Assembly: GCA_036768485.1 (NCBI GenBank)
Contig: JAVLUZ010000157.1
Coordinates: 10,281,358-10,345,357, forward strand
DNA from: Mermis nigrescens
Lineage: Eukaryota; Nematoda; Enoplea; Mermithida; Mermithidae
Length of the DNA: 64,000 bases
Reading direction: 5' to 3'
The stretch's first letter is position 1, and each line of letters opens with the position of its first letter. The notes beneath the pieces were generated by a model. That model saw only the letters and a program-made list of their open reading frames with translations, had not been told where the DNA came from and searched no databases. Of the stretch, positions 10,996-18,169 are shown piece by piece. Both the position numbers and the translations under genes were made by a program.

Positions 10996-12054
10996 ATGGA
11001 AAAAGTGTTAAAGCACATATATTACGACCCTAAAACGGGATATAGTAGCGTGGAACAGCTATATGAGAGGGCTAAAAAAGTAAAGCCAAAAATAGACCGG
11101 TCCTACGTGAAACAATGGTTGGAAAAGCAGCCCACCTACACGTTACACAAACCCGCCCTCAAGAGGTATTCTCGAAATAAAGTGTTAGTAAGTAGCATTG
11201 ATGAGCAATGGCAATGTGATATTGTAGATCTGCAGTCCTTAAGCAAGTTTAACGATAATTTTAAGTATCTCTTGAATTGCATAGACATATTTTCAAAATA
11301 CGCATGGTCCATCCCTTTGAAATCTAAAAGTTCAAAAGATGTTCTGACCGCTTTTCAAAGCATTTTGCATTCATCAAATCGAAAACCGTACAAGCTGCAA
11401 ACAGATGCAGGGACCGAATTTACAAACAAAGAATTTCAAAAATTTCTTAAATCTGAATCTATCGATTTTTTCACGACTAAAAGCGAAATGAAGGCTAGTA
11501 TAGTTGAACGTTTTAATCGCACGCTTAAAGAACGTATGTGGCGGTACTTCACCAAGAGCAATTCATATAAATTTATTGACGTATTACCCGACTTGATGAA
11601 AAACTATAATCACTCCAAGCATCGTACGATAGGTACCTCGCCAGCTAATGTTACCGTTAAAAATGAGACGGAAATTTTAAATAAAGCATTTAGGATTGAT
11701 AAACAGAACGTTGTTTTTAAATTTAATATTGGTGATAAAGTCCGACTGAGTAAAGTTAAGCGCGCTTTTGAAAAAGGATTTTGGCCCAACTGGACAGAGG
11801 AGTTTTTCATAATTAAGGAGAGATTTGCTCGCACACCGCCCGTTTATGTTTTAGAAGACCAAATGGGCGAAAAAGTTGAGGGTATTTTTTACGAACCTGA
11901 ACTGCAAAAAATTGATATATCCTCGGATGACTTGTTTATTGTTGAAAAGATTTTGAAAACGCGTAAGAAAGGCAATAAAACTGATTATTTAGTGCGCTGG
12001 CGAGGGTACCCAGAAAAGTTTGATTCCTGGGTCTCAAACCTGATAAAGTTATAA
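10996..12054 (+). CDS. Retroviral-type integrase with C-terminal chromodomain
   Basis: Encodes 352 residues and catalyses insertion of element DNA into host chromosomes. The rve core carries the catalytic triad: D75 in QWQCDIVDL, D137 in LQTDAGTEF and E171 in SIVERFNRTLKER. The last about 43 residues form a chromodomain (SSDDLFIVEKIL then DYLVRWRGYP...FDSWV), which in other Polinton and Ty3-type integrases directs integration to modified chromatin. Length and architecture are typical for Polinton integrases, and the frame is fully open. It is transcribed away from the polymerase remnant and converges on the TBP-like gene across a minisatellite. It is the strongest sign that the element was mobile recently. 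Confidence 0.95.
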   Translation: MEKVLKHIYYDPKTGYSSVEQLYERAKKVKPKIDRSYVKQWLEKQPTYTLHKPALKRYSRNKVLVSSIDEQWQCDIVDLQSLSKFNDNFKYLLNCIDIFSKYAWSIPLKSKSSKDVLTAFQSILHSSNRKPYKLQTDAGTEFTNKEFQKFLKSESIDFFTTKSEMKASIVERFNRTLKERMWRYFTKSNSYKFIDVLPDLMKNYNHSKHRTIGTSPANVTVKNETEILNKAFRIDKQNVVFKFNIGDKVRLSKVKRAFEKGFWPNWTEEFFIIKERFARTPPVYVLEDQMGEKVEGIFYEPELQKIDISSDDLFIVEKILKTRKKGNKTDYLVRWRGYPEKFDSWVSNLIKL

Positions 12055-12084
12055 ACGTCTAAAGGCCAGATTTTTACACTTTGC

Positions 12085-12362
12085 AATATTTTTTGTAAAG
12101 TTTGGGATATTTTTTGTAAAGTTTGGAAATTTTTTTGTAAAATTTGGAATATTTTTTGTAAAGTTTGGAATTTTTTTTGTAAAATTTGGAATATTTTTTG
12201 TAAAGTTTGGAATTAATTTTACGTGCTTAAGCATAGTACTTTTGCAAAGTTTGGAATATTTTTTGTAAAATTTGGAATATTTTTTGTAAAGTTTGGAATA
12301 TTTTTTGTAAAGTTTGGAATATTTTTTGTAAAGTTTGGAAATTTTTTTGTAAAATTTGGAAT
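12085..12362. repeat. 21-bp minisatellite between integrase and TBP-like gene
   Basis: About 12 units of roughly GTTTGGAATATTTTTTGTAAA, interrupted near 12210-12245 by a short palindromic insert (GTGCTTAAGCA). It fills the gap between the stop codons of two converging genes. A - strand reading frame through it merely translates the repeat. It might act as a bidirectional terminator or barrier, but this is inference. Confidence 0.85.
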
Positions 12363-12363
12363 A

Positions 12364-12882
12364 TTACGTATCTAAGTTGCATTTTTCAAGCATTGTTGAA
12401 ACTATTTTATATGCTATATGCAACTCATGCTTGTGTTTTGCACCTGTGAGAATCATTTTTCCACTTGTAAAGAGTAAAAAAGTCACTTTTCTAAATTTGT
12501 ATACTAATCCGGGAAATAATTCTACTTCATACATGCATTTCCTTTTCACCAGCTCATAAAACTTACAAAGATCAATGCGGAATCCCAAGTTAGCTGAGCC
12601 AACAAACAGCACTGGCTTTATTTTCAACATGAAATTCTCCATCTTCAGTATATCAATGAATGTCTTTATCGTATTTTCGCCTTCTTGCGTAGTTTTAGCT
12701 CCAACACATACAATTTTACCCGACTTGAAAATCAGCAATGTTGCCTGAGGTAATCGAAATATGATGCCTGGAAATTTTGAGCGATTGTATTGCGCAGTAT
12801 TTGGCAATTTAGGGTAGATATCATCTAGATTCAGCGTATTTGGTAGTGCTGTAGTCAGCACAATGTTCTGTATAGTTACCAT
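12364..12882 (-). CDS. TATA-binding protein (TBP) homologue
   Basis: Encodes 172 residues, essentially only the TBP saddle. Repeat 1 spans about residues 4-80 (QNIV...; SKFPGII; LLIFKSGKIVCVGAK) and repeat 2 about 85-170 (ELFPGLVYKF; FLLFTSGKMILTGAK). In known TBPs four phenylalanines kink TATA DNA by intercalation. Their counterparts F37, F52, F123 and F138 are all present, each pair 15 apart instead of the usual 17. There is no N-terminal extension. The ATG at 12882 has a TATA box 36 nt upstream on its own strand. The gene sits inside the Polinton between integrase and ATPase, so it is probably part of the element's cargo and may direct transcription from its uniform TATA promoters. I know of TBP-like proteins in large DNA viruses; in Polintons I am not aware of one. 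Confidence 0.9.
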   Translation of the reverse strand: MVTIQNIVLTTALPNTLNLDDIYPKLPNTAQYNRSKFPGIIFRLPQATLLIFKSGKIVCVGAKTTQEGENTIKTFIDILKMENFMLKIKPVLFVGSANLGFRIDLCKFYELVKRKCMYEVELFPGLVYKFRKVTFLLFTSGKMILTGAKHKHELHIAYKIVSTMLEKCNLDT

Positions 12883-12884
12883 TT

Positions 12885-12918
12885 TCTATAAATACTTCAT
12901 GATAAACTTATATTTATA
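12885..12918. promoter_or_regulatory. Crossed divergent TATA elements of TBP-like gene and ATPase
   Basis: On the + strand TCTATAAATACT (12885-12896) lies 41 nt before the ATPase ATG at 12928. On the - strand TATAAATA (12918-12911) lies 36 nt before the TBP-like ATG at 12882. Only 45 bp separate the start codons, and each gene's TATA element lies within the first bases of the other gene's leader. Confidence 0.75.
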
Positions 12919-12927
12919 CATATAACC

Positions 12928-13590
12928 ATGATGTTCCAACATCCTTTCACCTGCCTTGTTTCAGGACCAACCAAGTCTGGCAAAACAACATTTGTCACGC
13001 GATTAATCGAAAAAAGAGCACACTTGATTGATATTAAAATCAAAAAGATTTGGTGGTGCTTTGCAGAAAATCAGCCTCTTTATAAAAAATTAAATGATGT
13101 TTTATTCATAGAAGGGCTTCCTGATTTTAATTACTTAAAACAATTCAGTCATGTGCCACAACTTTTGATTCTCGATGATCTTATGCAACAGAGCAAGGGT
13201 AATGCCCAGATTGTTCAACTTTTTACGAGGAGTTGTCATCATTGGAACATTAGCATTATACACATTGTTCAAAACGTTTTCTTTGATGGTCTAAGAACTT
13301 CACGCATCAACTCTGATTATATAGTTTTATTCAAACACCCTGCTGATCAGCTACAGGCACAAATGCTTTCCAGACAGCTCTATCCTGCCAACGCTAAATA
13401 TTTTCTAGAAGCTTATTCAGACGCTACTTTTCAGCCACATGGTTACCTTTTAATTGATCTAACTCAAAATGCTAGAGATGAGCTCAGGCTTAAAACAAAT
13501 ATTTTTAGCCCTCATCCAACTGTTTATGTGCAGAAATCTATAAATACTAGTAGAGACATTGCAACAAAAAAATGGGTAAAGAACGATTAA
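12928..13590 (+). CDS. DNA-packaging ATPase (FtsK/HerA-like, A32 family)
   Basis: Encodes 220 residues. The Walker A motif GPTKSGKT is at residues 13-20 and the Walker B motif QLLILDD at about 78-84, the arrangement found in the genome-packaging ATPases of Polintons and related viruses. It is predicted to translocate element DNA into the preformed capsid. A conserved downstream segment around SRINSDYIVLFKHP resembles the sensor region of the family. Two Met codons open the frame, and the first (12928) fits the spacing to the TATA element. The next gene starts inside its 3' end (overlap 13572-13590). Confidence 0.93.
   Translation: MMFQHPFTCLVSGPTKSGKTTFVTRLIEKRAHLIDIKIKKIWWCFAENQPLYKKLNDVLFIEGLPDFNYLKQFSHVPQLLILDDLMQQSKGNAQIVQLFTRSCHHWNISIIHIVQNVFFDGLRTSRINSDYIVLFKHPADQLQAQMLSRQLYPANAKYFLEAYSDATFQPHGYLLIDLTQNARDELRLKTNIFSPHPTVYVQKSINTSRDIATKKWVKND
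13537..13548 (+). promoter_or_regulatory. TATA element (TCTATAAATACT) inside ATPase gene
   Basis: Exact 12-mer within the ATPase coding end. TATAAATA begins 33 nt before the ATG at 13572. Confidence 0.7.
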
Positions 13591-13922
13591 CACGCAATAT
13601 TGGTTGTTTACATCTCCTAAGTCAAGCAAAAAAACCTCAAAGAACCGCAATTATAAATACTGCCAGCAAAGATCAAATCCTTTGTCTCTGTGACTGTGCA
13701 AACAACTTTCTGAATGGTAATATTCCTTTTGCTGAGAAAGATATAAATAAACTTCGAAGATATCAGAATCAAATAAGATACCTGGCAAAGAATAGGCAGG
13801 CAACTACAAAACAAAAGAAAGATATTATAATACAGGAAGGTGGTTTCCTTCCTCTTTTACTTACTCCTATACTTACAATAGCTGGTAGTTTGTTAGCTGA
13901 TGCAATAGCTGGTAGAAAATGA
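13572..13922 (+). CDS. Putative virion core / membrane-active protein
   Basis: Encodes 116 residues. The pattern is one I know from Polinton, adintovirus and related elements: a basic helical region (KDINKLRRYQNQIRYLAKNR, then KKDIIIQEGGFLPLLL) followed by a short hydrophobic, amphipathic C-terminus (PILTIAGSLLADAIAGRK). Such proteins are thought to be virion components that bind DNA or disturb membranes, but the function here is inferred. It overlaps the ATPase at its start and the next gene at its end (stop TGA shares bases with the ATG at 13919). Confidence 0.75.
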   Translation: MGKERLTRNIGCLHLLSQAKKPQRTAIINTASKDQILCLCDCANNFLNGNIPFAEKDINKLRRYQNQIRYLAKNRQATTKQKKDIIIQEGGFLPLLLTPILTIAGSLLADAIAGRK

Positions 13923-14485
13923 AACATACTGAAAAGATGATTCTTATACCTGCTGAAATCAGTGAGCGGACTAAACCTATTGATGTTGTGCTAGATTCCT
14001 TGGATAATAAAATGCAAAAAGTTTTGCATAGCAAAAGTGTAGCTCCTGAAATAAAACTCATGAAATACAATCAGGCGCTTAACAGATTTAAACGACTATA
14101 TGAACAAAAGCAGCAGCCATATAGAGCTAGTATAGTTAAAGATGCAAAAAATGCTTTGAGTGATGAAGATGTGCTCGTTGGTATGCCAAAAAATCAGATT
14201 CCAAAGGCAAAACTCCTTCTTCACTACATTCGTACAAATCCATTTATTGAAATTGAGCCTGATGGCGAGCTTGTGATAGATGGCAATAAAATTGAAGGCT
14301 CAAACATTACAGATTTAGTTAATGATCTTGCACGTGAGCGTAAGAAAATAAGTAGGCATCCTGGCACAAAAGAATTGCTGAAAGTGTTTAATCGCACAAA
14401 TGTTCCACTGGAAAGTATAGCAAATAGACAAGGTAAGGAGATTTTTGCTGCAGGTAGTGAATTCGACTGGGATGAAAGTCTATAA
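13919..14485 (+). CDS. Conserved Polinton structural-module protein of unknown function
   Basis: Encodes 188 residues. It resembles a protein found beside capsid genes in many Polintons, with a LLHYIRTNP...ELVIDGNKIEGSNITDLVNDL segment and a later SRHPGTKELL...NVPLESIANRQG segment. It is largely helical and charged, with no membrane segment. It overlaps the previous gene by ATGA and has no TATA element at the usual distance, so it may depend on termination-reinitiation from the upstream message. It is probably a minor virion or assembly factor; this is inference from position. Confidence 0.75.
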   Translation: MKHTEKMILIPAEISERTKPIDVVLDSLDNKMQKVLHSKSVAPEIKLMKYNQALNRFKRLYEQKQQPYRASIVKDAKNALSDEDVLVGMPKNQIPKAKLLLHYIRTNPFIEIEPDGELVIDGNKIEGSNITDLVNDLARERKKISRHPGTKELLKVFNRTNVPLESIANRQGKEIFAAGSEFDWDESL

Positions 14486-14490
14486 ATACT
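14479..14490 (+). promoter_or_regulatory. TATA element (TCTATAAATACT) of minor virion protein
   Basis: Exact 12-mer spanning the stop region of the preceding gene. TATAAATA begins 45 nt before the ATG at 14526. Confidence 0.7.
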
Positions 14491-14525
14491 TATCATATTT
14501 AATTCCTTCAAACAAAATTACAAAA

Positions 14526-14948
14526 ATGCACGTTCAATTCAATCCTAACGATTACAACATTTGGTTGGACTATTACACAGGGCAGGCTGCCCAAACAGGC
14601 TATGGGTTGGAAGGGTATAAAGGCATCCCATACCAGCGGGGCGTGGGTCTTGGCAGCTTTTTTCGTTCGCTTTTCAGAATGGCAGTCCCAGTTTTGCAGT
14701 CAATTGGTAAGCAAGTTGGAAAACATGCTCTAGTTGCAGGTTCAAACATAGCATCTGACTTGGCCCGAGGAAAACCGCTTTTTGAATCTACTAAAGAACA
14801 CTCAAAGCGAGAAGCTGCACAACTTTTTGATGAAGCCTCTCATGCCCTTCAGCAGCAGCAGCAAGGAGAGGGTCTTGGTAGTCGCCCAAAGTCTATAAAT
14901 ACTAGCATGATAGATGCTTTTTTCGAAACAAAAAAATGGCTCTCGTAA
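14526..14948 (+). CDS. Minor capsid/core protein with glycine-rich GVGLGSFF motif
   Basis: Encodes 140 residues from the ATG at 14526, chosen because it lies 45 nt after the TATA element and opens MHVQFNPNDY; an upstream in-frame start at 14445 would ignore the promoter. The central YQRGVGLGSFFRSLFRMAVP and the following Gly/Ala/Lys-rich helix are typical of a small protein found in nearly all Polintons next to the capsid gene and likened to adenovirus core or membrane-lytic proteins. A polyglutamine-like stretch (HALQQQQQGEG) follows. The end overlaps the major capsid gene by 13 nt and contains that gene's promoter. Confidence 0.75.
   Translation: MHVQFNPNDYNIWLDYYTGQAAQTGYGLEGYKGIPYQRGVGLGSFFRSLFRMAVPVLQSIGKQVGKHALVAGSNIASDLARGKPLFESTKEHSKREAAQLFDEASHALQQQQQGEGLGSRPKSINTSMIDAFFETKKWLS
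14892..14903 (+). promoter_or_regulatory. TATA element (TCTATAAATACT) of major capsid gene
   Basis: Exact 12-mer. TATAAATA starts 42 nt before the ATG at 14936. Confidence 0.75.
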
Positions 14949-16228
14949 ACGGAAAATCTATTCCCAGTACTAAAACTGAATTGGACCTTTTCACGGTCCC
15001 TCCTACTCAAGTAGTGATAAAACGCGGTTTTTGGCATGAAATTCAACCTACAAATCCTATTACCAATGAGGGGCCCTATGAATTTAGAGTACCTCCTGAT
15101 CCACATTATATTCAGCTCAATAAAAACTACATTTATATGCTACTGAGAATCAAAAAACCAGTTGTTGCTGCTGGAGCAGCAGTGCCTGACTATGCGCCTA
15201 TCAATCTTATTGGTAAGACTTTCTTCAAGCAAGTAAAATGCTTTTTAGGAGGCAAATTAGTTTTTGACAGCTCTGATAAATATGCATATAGATCATATTT
15301 CGAAACTGAATTGAATTATGGGTACGATGCCAAACATTCACACTTGCAATCTGCGCTGTACTTTCATGAAGGTGGAGGCGATGTTGACACAAAAGAGAAT
15401 GAAGCTTTCAAGAAACGTTCAAAAATGTTCAAAGATGAAAATGTTGTGGAAGTCGCGGCCCCACTGCACATTGACATGTTCTTGCAAGACAGATATTTAG
15501 TTAATTTTACCGATTTCCGCCTAGAATTACACAGAAATAATAATGCGTTTGTTTTGCAGTGCTTTGAGGATGTCAGCCTTGACTTAAAAGTCTCCCAAAT
15601 GAAATTATTTATTCGAAAAGTTGAGGTTTTGGACACTGTGAATTTAGCTCTTGAGCAAACAATGCTTTCATATACAGCAAAATATCCCATAAGGCGTGTA
15701 GCTTTGACTAATTTGCACATTTCAAATCCTGCGAGAGAAACGCCCAATTATACATTGTTCACTGGTCAGCTGCCTAGGCGTATAGTGTTTGCCTGTGTTG
15801 AAGGCAGTGCTTATCGAGGCAACTTGGCAAAATCGCCATTCAACTTCAAACCGTTCAGCATAAATGATGTAAAAGTAACGTGTGGAGGTATAACATATCC
15901 TGCTTACCCACTCAGCATTTCATTTAAACATGACAGGTACTTGCAAGCTTATACTCAGATGTTTGATGCATTAGATATTGGGCACGAAGGTAATTTTATT
16001 AGCAGAGAAGATTTTAAAACAAGTCACTGCTTCTTTGTGTTCGATTTGACCCCTGATGCAGATGATGGAGGACACTGGGACCTAGTTCGTGAAGGAACAA
16101 CGAGCATCGCTGTTAGGTTTTCTGAAAATTTGCCAGATTCTGGCATTGAAATCATTATATATGCTGAATTTGATAACTTAATAATGATTGATAAAAATCG
16201 AAACACGTTTCATGACTATGATGCATAA
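14936..16228 (+). CDS. Major capsid protein (hexon-like, double jelly roll)
   Basis: Encodes 430 residues with no interruption. The sequence fits the Polinton major capsid family: an early VPPTQVVIKRGFWHEIQPTN segment, FRVPPDPHYIQL, the NLIGKTFFKQV and LGGKLVFDSSDKYAYRSYFE region of the first jelly roll, and a second barrel ending with GIEIIIYAEFDNLIMIDKNR. Trimers of this protein would build the icosahedral shell. It is preceded by its own TATA element and followed after 2 nt by the protease gene. The intact frame argues for recent function. Confidence 0.95.
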   Translation: MALVNGKSIPSTKTELDLFTVPPTQVVIKRGFWHEIQPTNPITNEGPYEFRVPPDPHYIQLNKNYIYMLLRIKKPVVAAGAAVPDYAPINLIGKTFFKQVKCFLGGKLVFDSSDKYAYRSYFETELNYGYDAKHSHLQSALYFHEGGGDVDTKENEAFKKRSKMFKDENVVEVAAPLHIDMFLQDRYLVNFTDFRLELHRNNNAFVLQCFEDVSLDLKVSQMKLFIRKVEVLDTVNLALEQTMLSYTAKYPIRRVALTNLHISNPARETPNYTLFTGQLPRRIVFACVEGSAYRGNLAKSPFNFKPFSINDVKVTCGGITYPAYPLSISFKHDRYLQAYTQMFDALDIGHEGNFISREDFKTSHCFFVFDLTPDADDGGHWDLVREGTTSIAVRFSENLPDSGIEIIIYAEFDNLIMIDKNRNTFHDYDA

Positions 16229-16230
16229 AC

Positions 16231-16647
16231 ATGAACACTATTGAAATATTCAAAATTCTCAGACATAATAATATATTTGCAGGCGTTTTCCCCATAGATC
16301 TTCTGCCACCTATAAAAAATTACCCTGCGGCTCTGGTTGTAAATTTGGACTCCAGTAAGGAACCAGGATCGCACTGGGTCGCAATTTATTTCCAAAATAA
16401 GAAGCATTGCGACTATTTTGACAGCTATGGGTTAGAACCAAATATTCAATTACATCAATACATTTCTGATAATGCGCTCTCATTTACATACAATAATATG
16501 CAAGTACAAGGGCTTTTTTCAATTAGCTGTGGTCATATGTGTATCTACTTTTTGGTCTGCATGAGCCAAGGCATAAGTTTCACAAACATTGTTCTGTCTA
16601 TGCTCAGTAAAAAAATTAATAAATACTTTAATAAACTAGAATTATAA
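16231..16647 (+). CDS. Maturation protease (adenain-like cysteine protease)
   Basis: Encodes 138 residues. Catalytic elements of the C5 (adenain) family are in order: H48 in GSHWVAIYF, D64 in DYFDSYG, Q93 in MQVQG and C100 in SISCGHMCIYFL, with the usual seven-residue gap between Gln and Cys. It should cleave capsid and core precursors during virion maturation. It starts 2 nt after the capsid stop at a TAAACATG junction, with no convincing TATA element at the usual distance, so translation may depend on reinitiation. Length is near the low end for the family. Confidence 0.92.
   Translation: MNTIEIFKILRHNNIFAGVFPIDLLPPIKNYPAALVVNLDSSKEPGSHWVAIYFQNKKHCDYFDSYGLEPNIQLHQYISDNALSFTYNNMQVQGLFSISCGHMCIYFLVCMSQGISFTNIVLSMLSKKINKYFNKLEL
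16618..16627 (+). promoter_or_regulatory. TATA-like element (AATAAATACT) of penton-type gene
   Basis: Shares ATAAATACT with the strong consensus. It begins 32 nt before the ATG at 16650 and lies inside the protease gene. Confidence 0.55.
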
Positions 16648-16649
16648 AC

Positions 16650-17426
16650 ATGGATACAAAACAGTTTTACGTAACGCTTCCGAGCAATTCCCAAGAAACA
16701 AATACTGCAGCCACATTTGTTACCAATCTGCCTAGACAAATCGCATTAACTGGTGACTGGGATGTTGGGTTATCCGAAATAATTTATGCAAATACATGGC
16801 ACAATGTTGCCGAGGAGCAGAATATGATACAATTTTACGATTTAAAAAATAATGTTCGAATAAAAATGCTTATTCCTCGAGCAAGATATCTAAATATACA
16901 TGATCTTGTTAAAACAATCAGTGAGGGAATAAAAATGGTTAGTTTGAAAGAAAAATTTGAATACATGCAATATTTCGGTATAAAGTATGATGAAAATGGA
17001 AAATTTTGTCACTTAACAATCAATACTGAATATATTCGAAGTGTAAAGCTGACAAAGCATTTAATGTATATGCTAGGATTTCTAGAAAGTCAGCTTAGCG
17101 ATATAAATTATACTGTCGCACAAGAATTAATCATAGCTGCCCATCATTCTCCTGACATGCTGGGTGGAATGCATAATTTTTACGTGTATTGTGATATAGT
17201 TGAACCTCAAATCGTTGGAAATGTTTTTGCACCACTTCTGCAGGTTGTGAATATAGAAGGAAAATATATGGATATTGTTAATCATGCATATATTACTCCA
17301 CATTATATACCTGTGCTCAAAAAATCATTCAATACCATTGAAGTGAACATTAAAAGTGATCAAGATAAACCTGTGCCTTTTGAATTCGGCAAGACTATAG
17401 TTAAATTGCATTTTAGACGCCAGTAG
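16650..17426 (+). CDS. Minor capsid protein (penton-like, single jelly roll)
   Basis: Encodes 258 residues. The N-terminal FYVTLPSNSQETNT...FVTNLPRQIALTGDWDVGLSEIIYANTW is a strong family signature of Polinton vertex proteins, and FYVYCDIVEPQIVGN in the second half matches a conserved strand. It would occupy the fivefold vertices of the capsid. It begins 2 nt after the protease stop at the same ATAAACATG junction seen before the protease, and is the last recognisable structural gene. Full-length and open. Confidence 0.93.
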   Translation: MDTKQFYVTLPSNSQETNTAATFVTNLPRQIALTGDWDVGLSEIIYANTWHNVAEEQNMIQFYDLKNNVRIKMLIPRARYLNIHDLVKTISEGIKMVSLKEKFEYMQYFGIKYDENGKFCHLTINTEYIRSVKLTKHLMYMLGFLESQLSDINYTVAQELIIAAHHSPDMLGGMHNFYVYCDIVEPQIVGNVFAPLLQVVNIEGKYMDIVNHAYITPHYIPVLKKSFNTIEVNIKSDQDKPVPFEFGKTIVKLHFRRQ

Positions 17427-17427
17427 G

Positions 17428-17437
17428 TTATAAATAC
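17428..17437 (+). promoter_or_regulatory. TATA element of small membrane protein gene
   Basis: TTATAAATAC directly after the penton-type stop. TATAAATA starts 35 nt before the ATG at 17464. Confidence 0.65.
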
Positions 17438-17463
17438 AAACCATTGATCAGAAAATATAAAAA

Positions 17464-17916
17464 ATGATTTTCTTACTAGTGGTTTTATATTTTACATACG
17501 GGATTGACGCATACTGTGATGATTATGCGAATGAGTCTACGGTGGTGTGTCATAATTTAGCAGACTATAGTAGGCTTCCAAGATCAGTCCAAAACATGAT
17601 TTTGAGAGACAGCTGTGATTTTCAAGTTTCCGATTGGAAAAATTTGACAACATGCTTACCAAAACTTGAGTCTATGAAATTTGTGCCTAAATGTAAAAGC
17701 TGTTTGAAAATTGATGAGCATTTTAATGGAATAAAAATTGAAGGCAGGTGTTTGGAAAGCGATATAAAATGCAGACATAAAGAAGATTTGAATATCATTT
17801 CAAATGAGATTTTGAGTTGTATTGCAATGTTATGCACTCTAACCATCCTCTACATTATTCGCTTTATTAAAAATGATATTTTAAAGCATCATGCGGCAGT
17901 CAAAATAGCAATATAG
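17464..17916 (+). CDS. Small cysteine-rich type I membrane protein, unknown
   Basis: Encodes 150 residues. A hydrophobic signal peptide (MIFLLVVLYFTYGIDA) is followed by an ectodomain with at least ten cysteines and two N-glycosylation sequons (N23-ES, N60-LT), then a membrane helix at about residues 114-133 and a short basic tail. The ectodomain (SRLPRSVQNMILRDSCDF...NLTTCLPKLESMKF) has the spacing of a leucine-rich-repeat cap with a few LRR-like turns, but I would not assign it firmly. As the terminal gene of the Polinton it is a candidate surface or host-interaction protein. Its function is unknown. Confidence 0.75.
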   Translation: MIFLLVVLYFTYGIDAYCDDYANESTVVCHNLADYSRLPRSVQNMILRDSCDFQVSDWKNLTTCLPKLESMKFVPKCKSCLKIDEHFNGIKIEGRCLESDIKCRHKEDLNIISNEILSCIAMLCTLTILYIIRFIKNDILKHHAAVKIAI

Positions 17917-17929
17917 TCATTGCATATTT

Positions 17930-18110
17930 GAGCAAAATGCGCTTATTATAAATTCGCTGCCAATGCGCTTATTATATTCATCATGTTTCAGTCTATGTAG
18001 CTTCGCCAGTAATCCTTATTATAAATTCGCTGCCAATGCGCGATATTACCAGCTGCAAAAAATGCTTCGTCAATGCGCTTATTACGCACACTGTTTCGCC
18101 AATTTTTTAA
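17930..18110. repeat. Right-end short repeats (CCAATGCGCTTATTATAAATTCG)n-like
   Basis: Degenerate units of about 26 bp with the cores GCCAATGCGC and CTTATTATAAATTCGC occur four or five times. A related GCGCATTGGCGAAGC sits near 10090 on the opposite strand. They could be origin-like iterons, 3'-processing signals or packaging sites; none is demonstrated. Confidence 0.6.
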
Positions 18111-18169
18111 TCGTGTAGGTATGCACCTTACAATATGTATGTTAATTCATTGGCTTGCTCAGCTTCCCC

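Noticed and set aside
12049..12234. - strand reading frame with repeated NFTK-type units
   Set aside because: It is only the translation of the 21-bp minisatellite between the integrase and TBP-like genes.
12085..12362. CRISPR-like array
   Set aside because: Units are contiguous without unique spacers; it is a minisatellite in a eukaryotic context.
14445..14525. Upstream start for the glycine-rich minor virion protein
   Set aside because: The TATA element lies inside this extension, and the ATG at 14526 has the spacing seen for the other genes.
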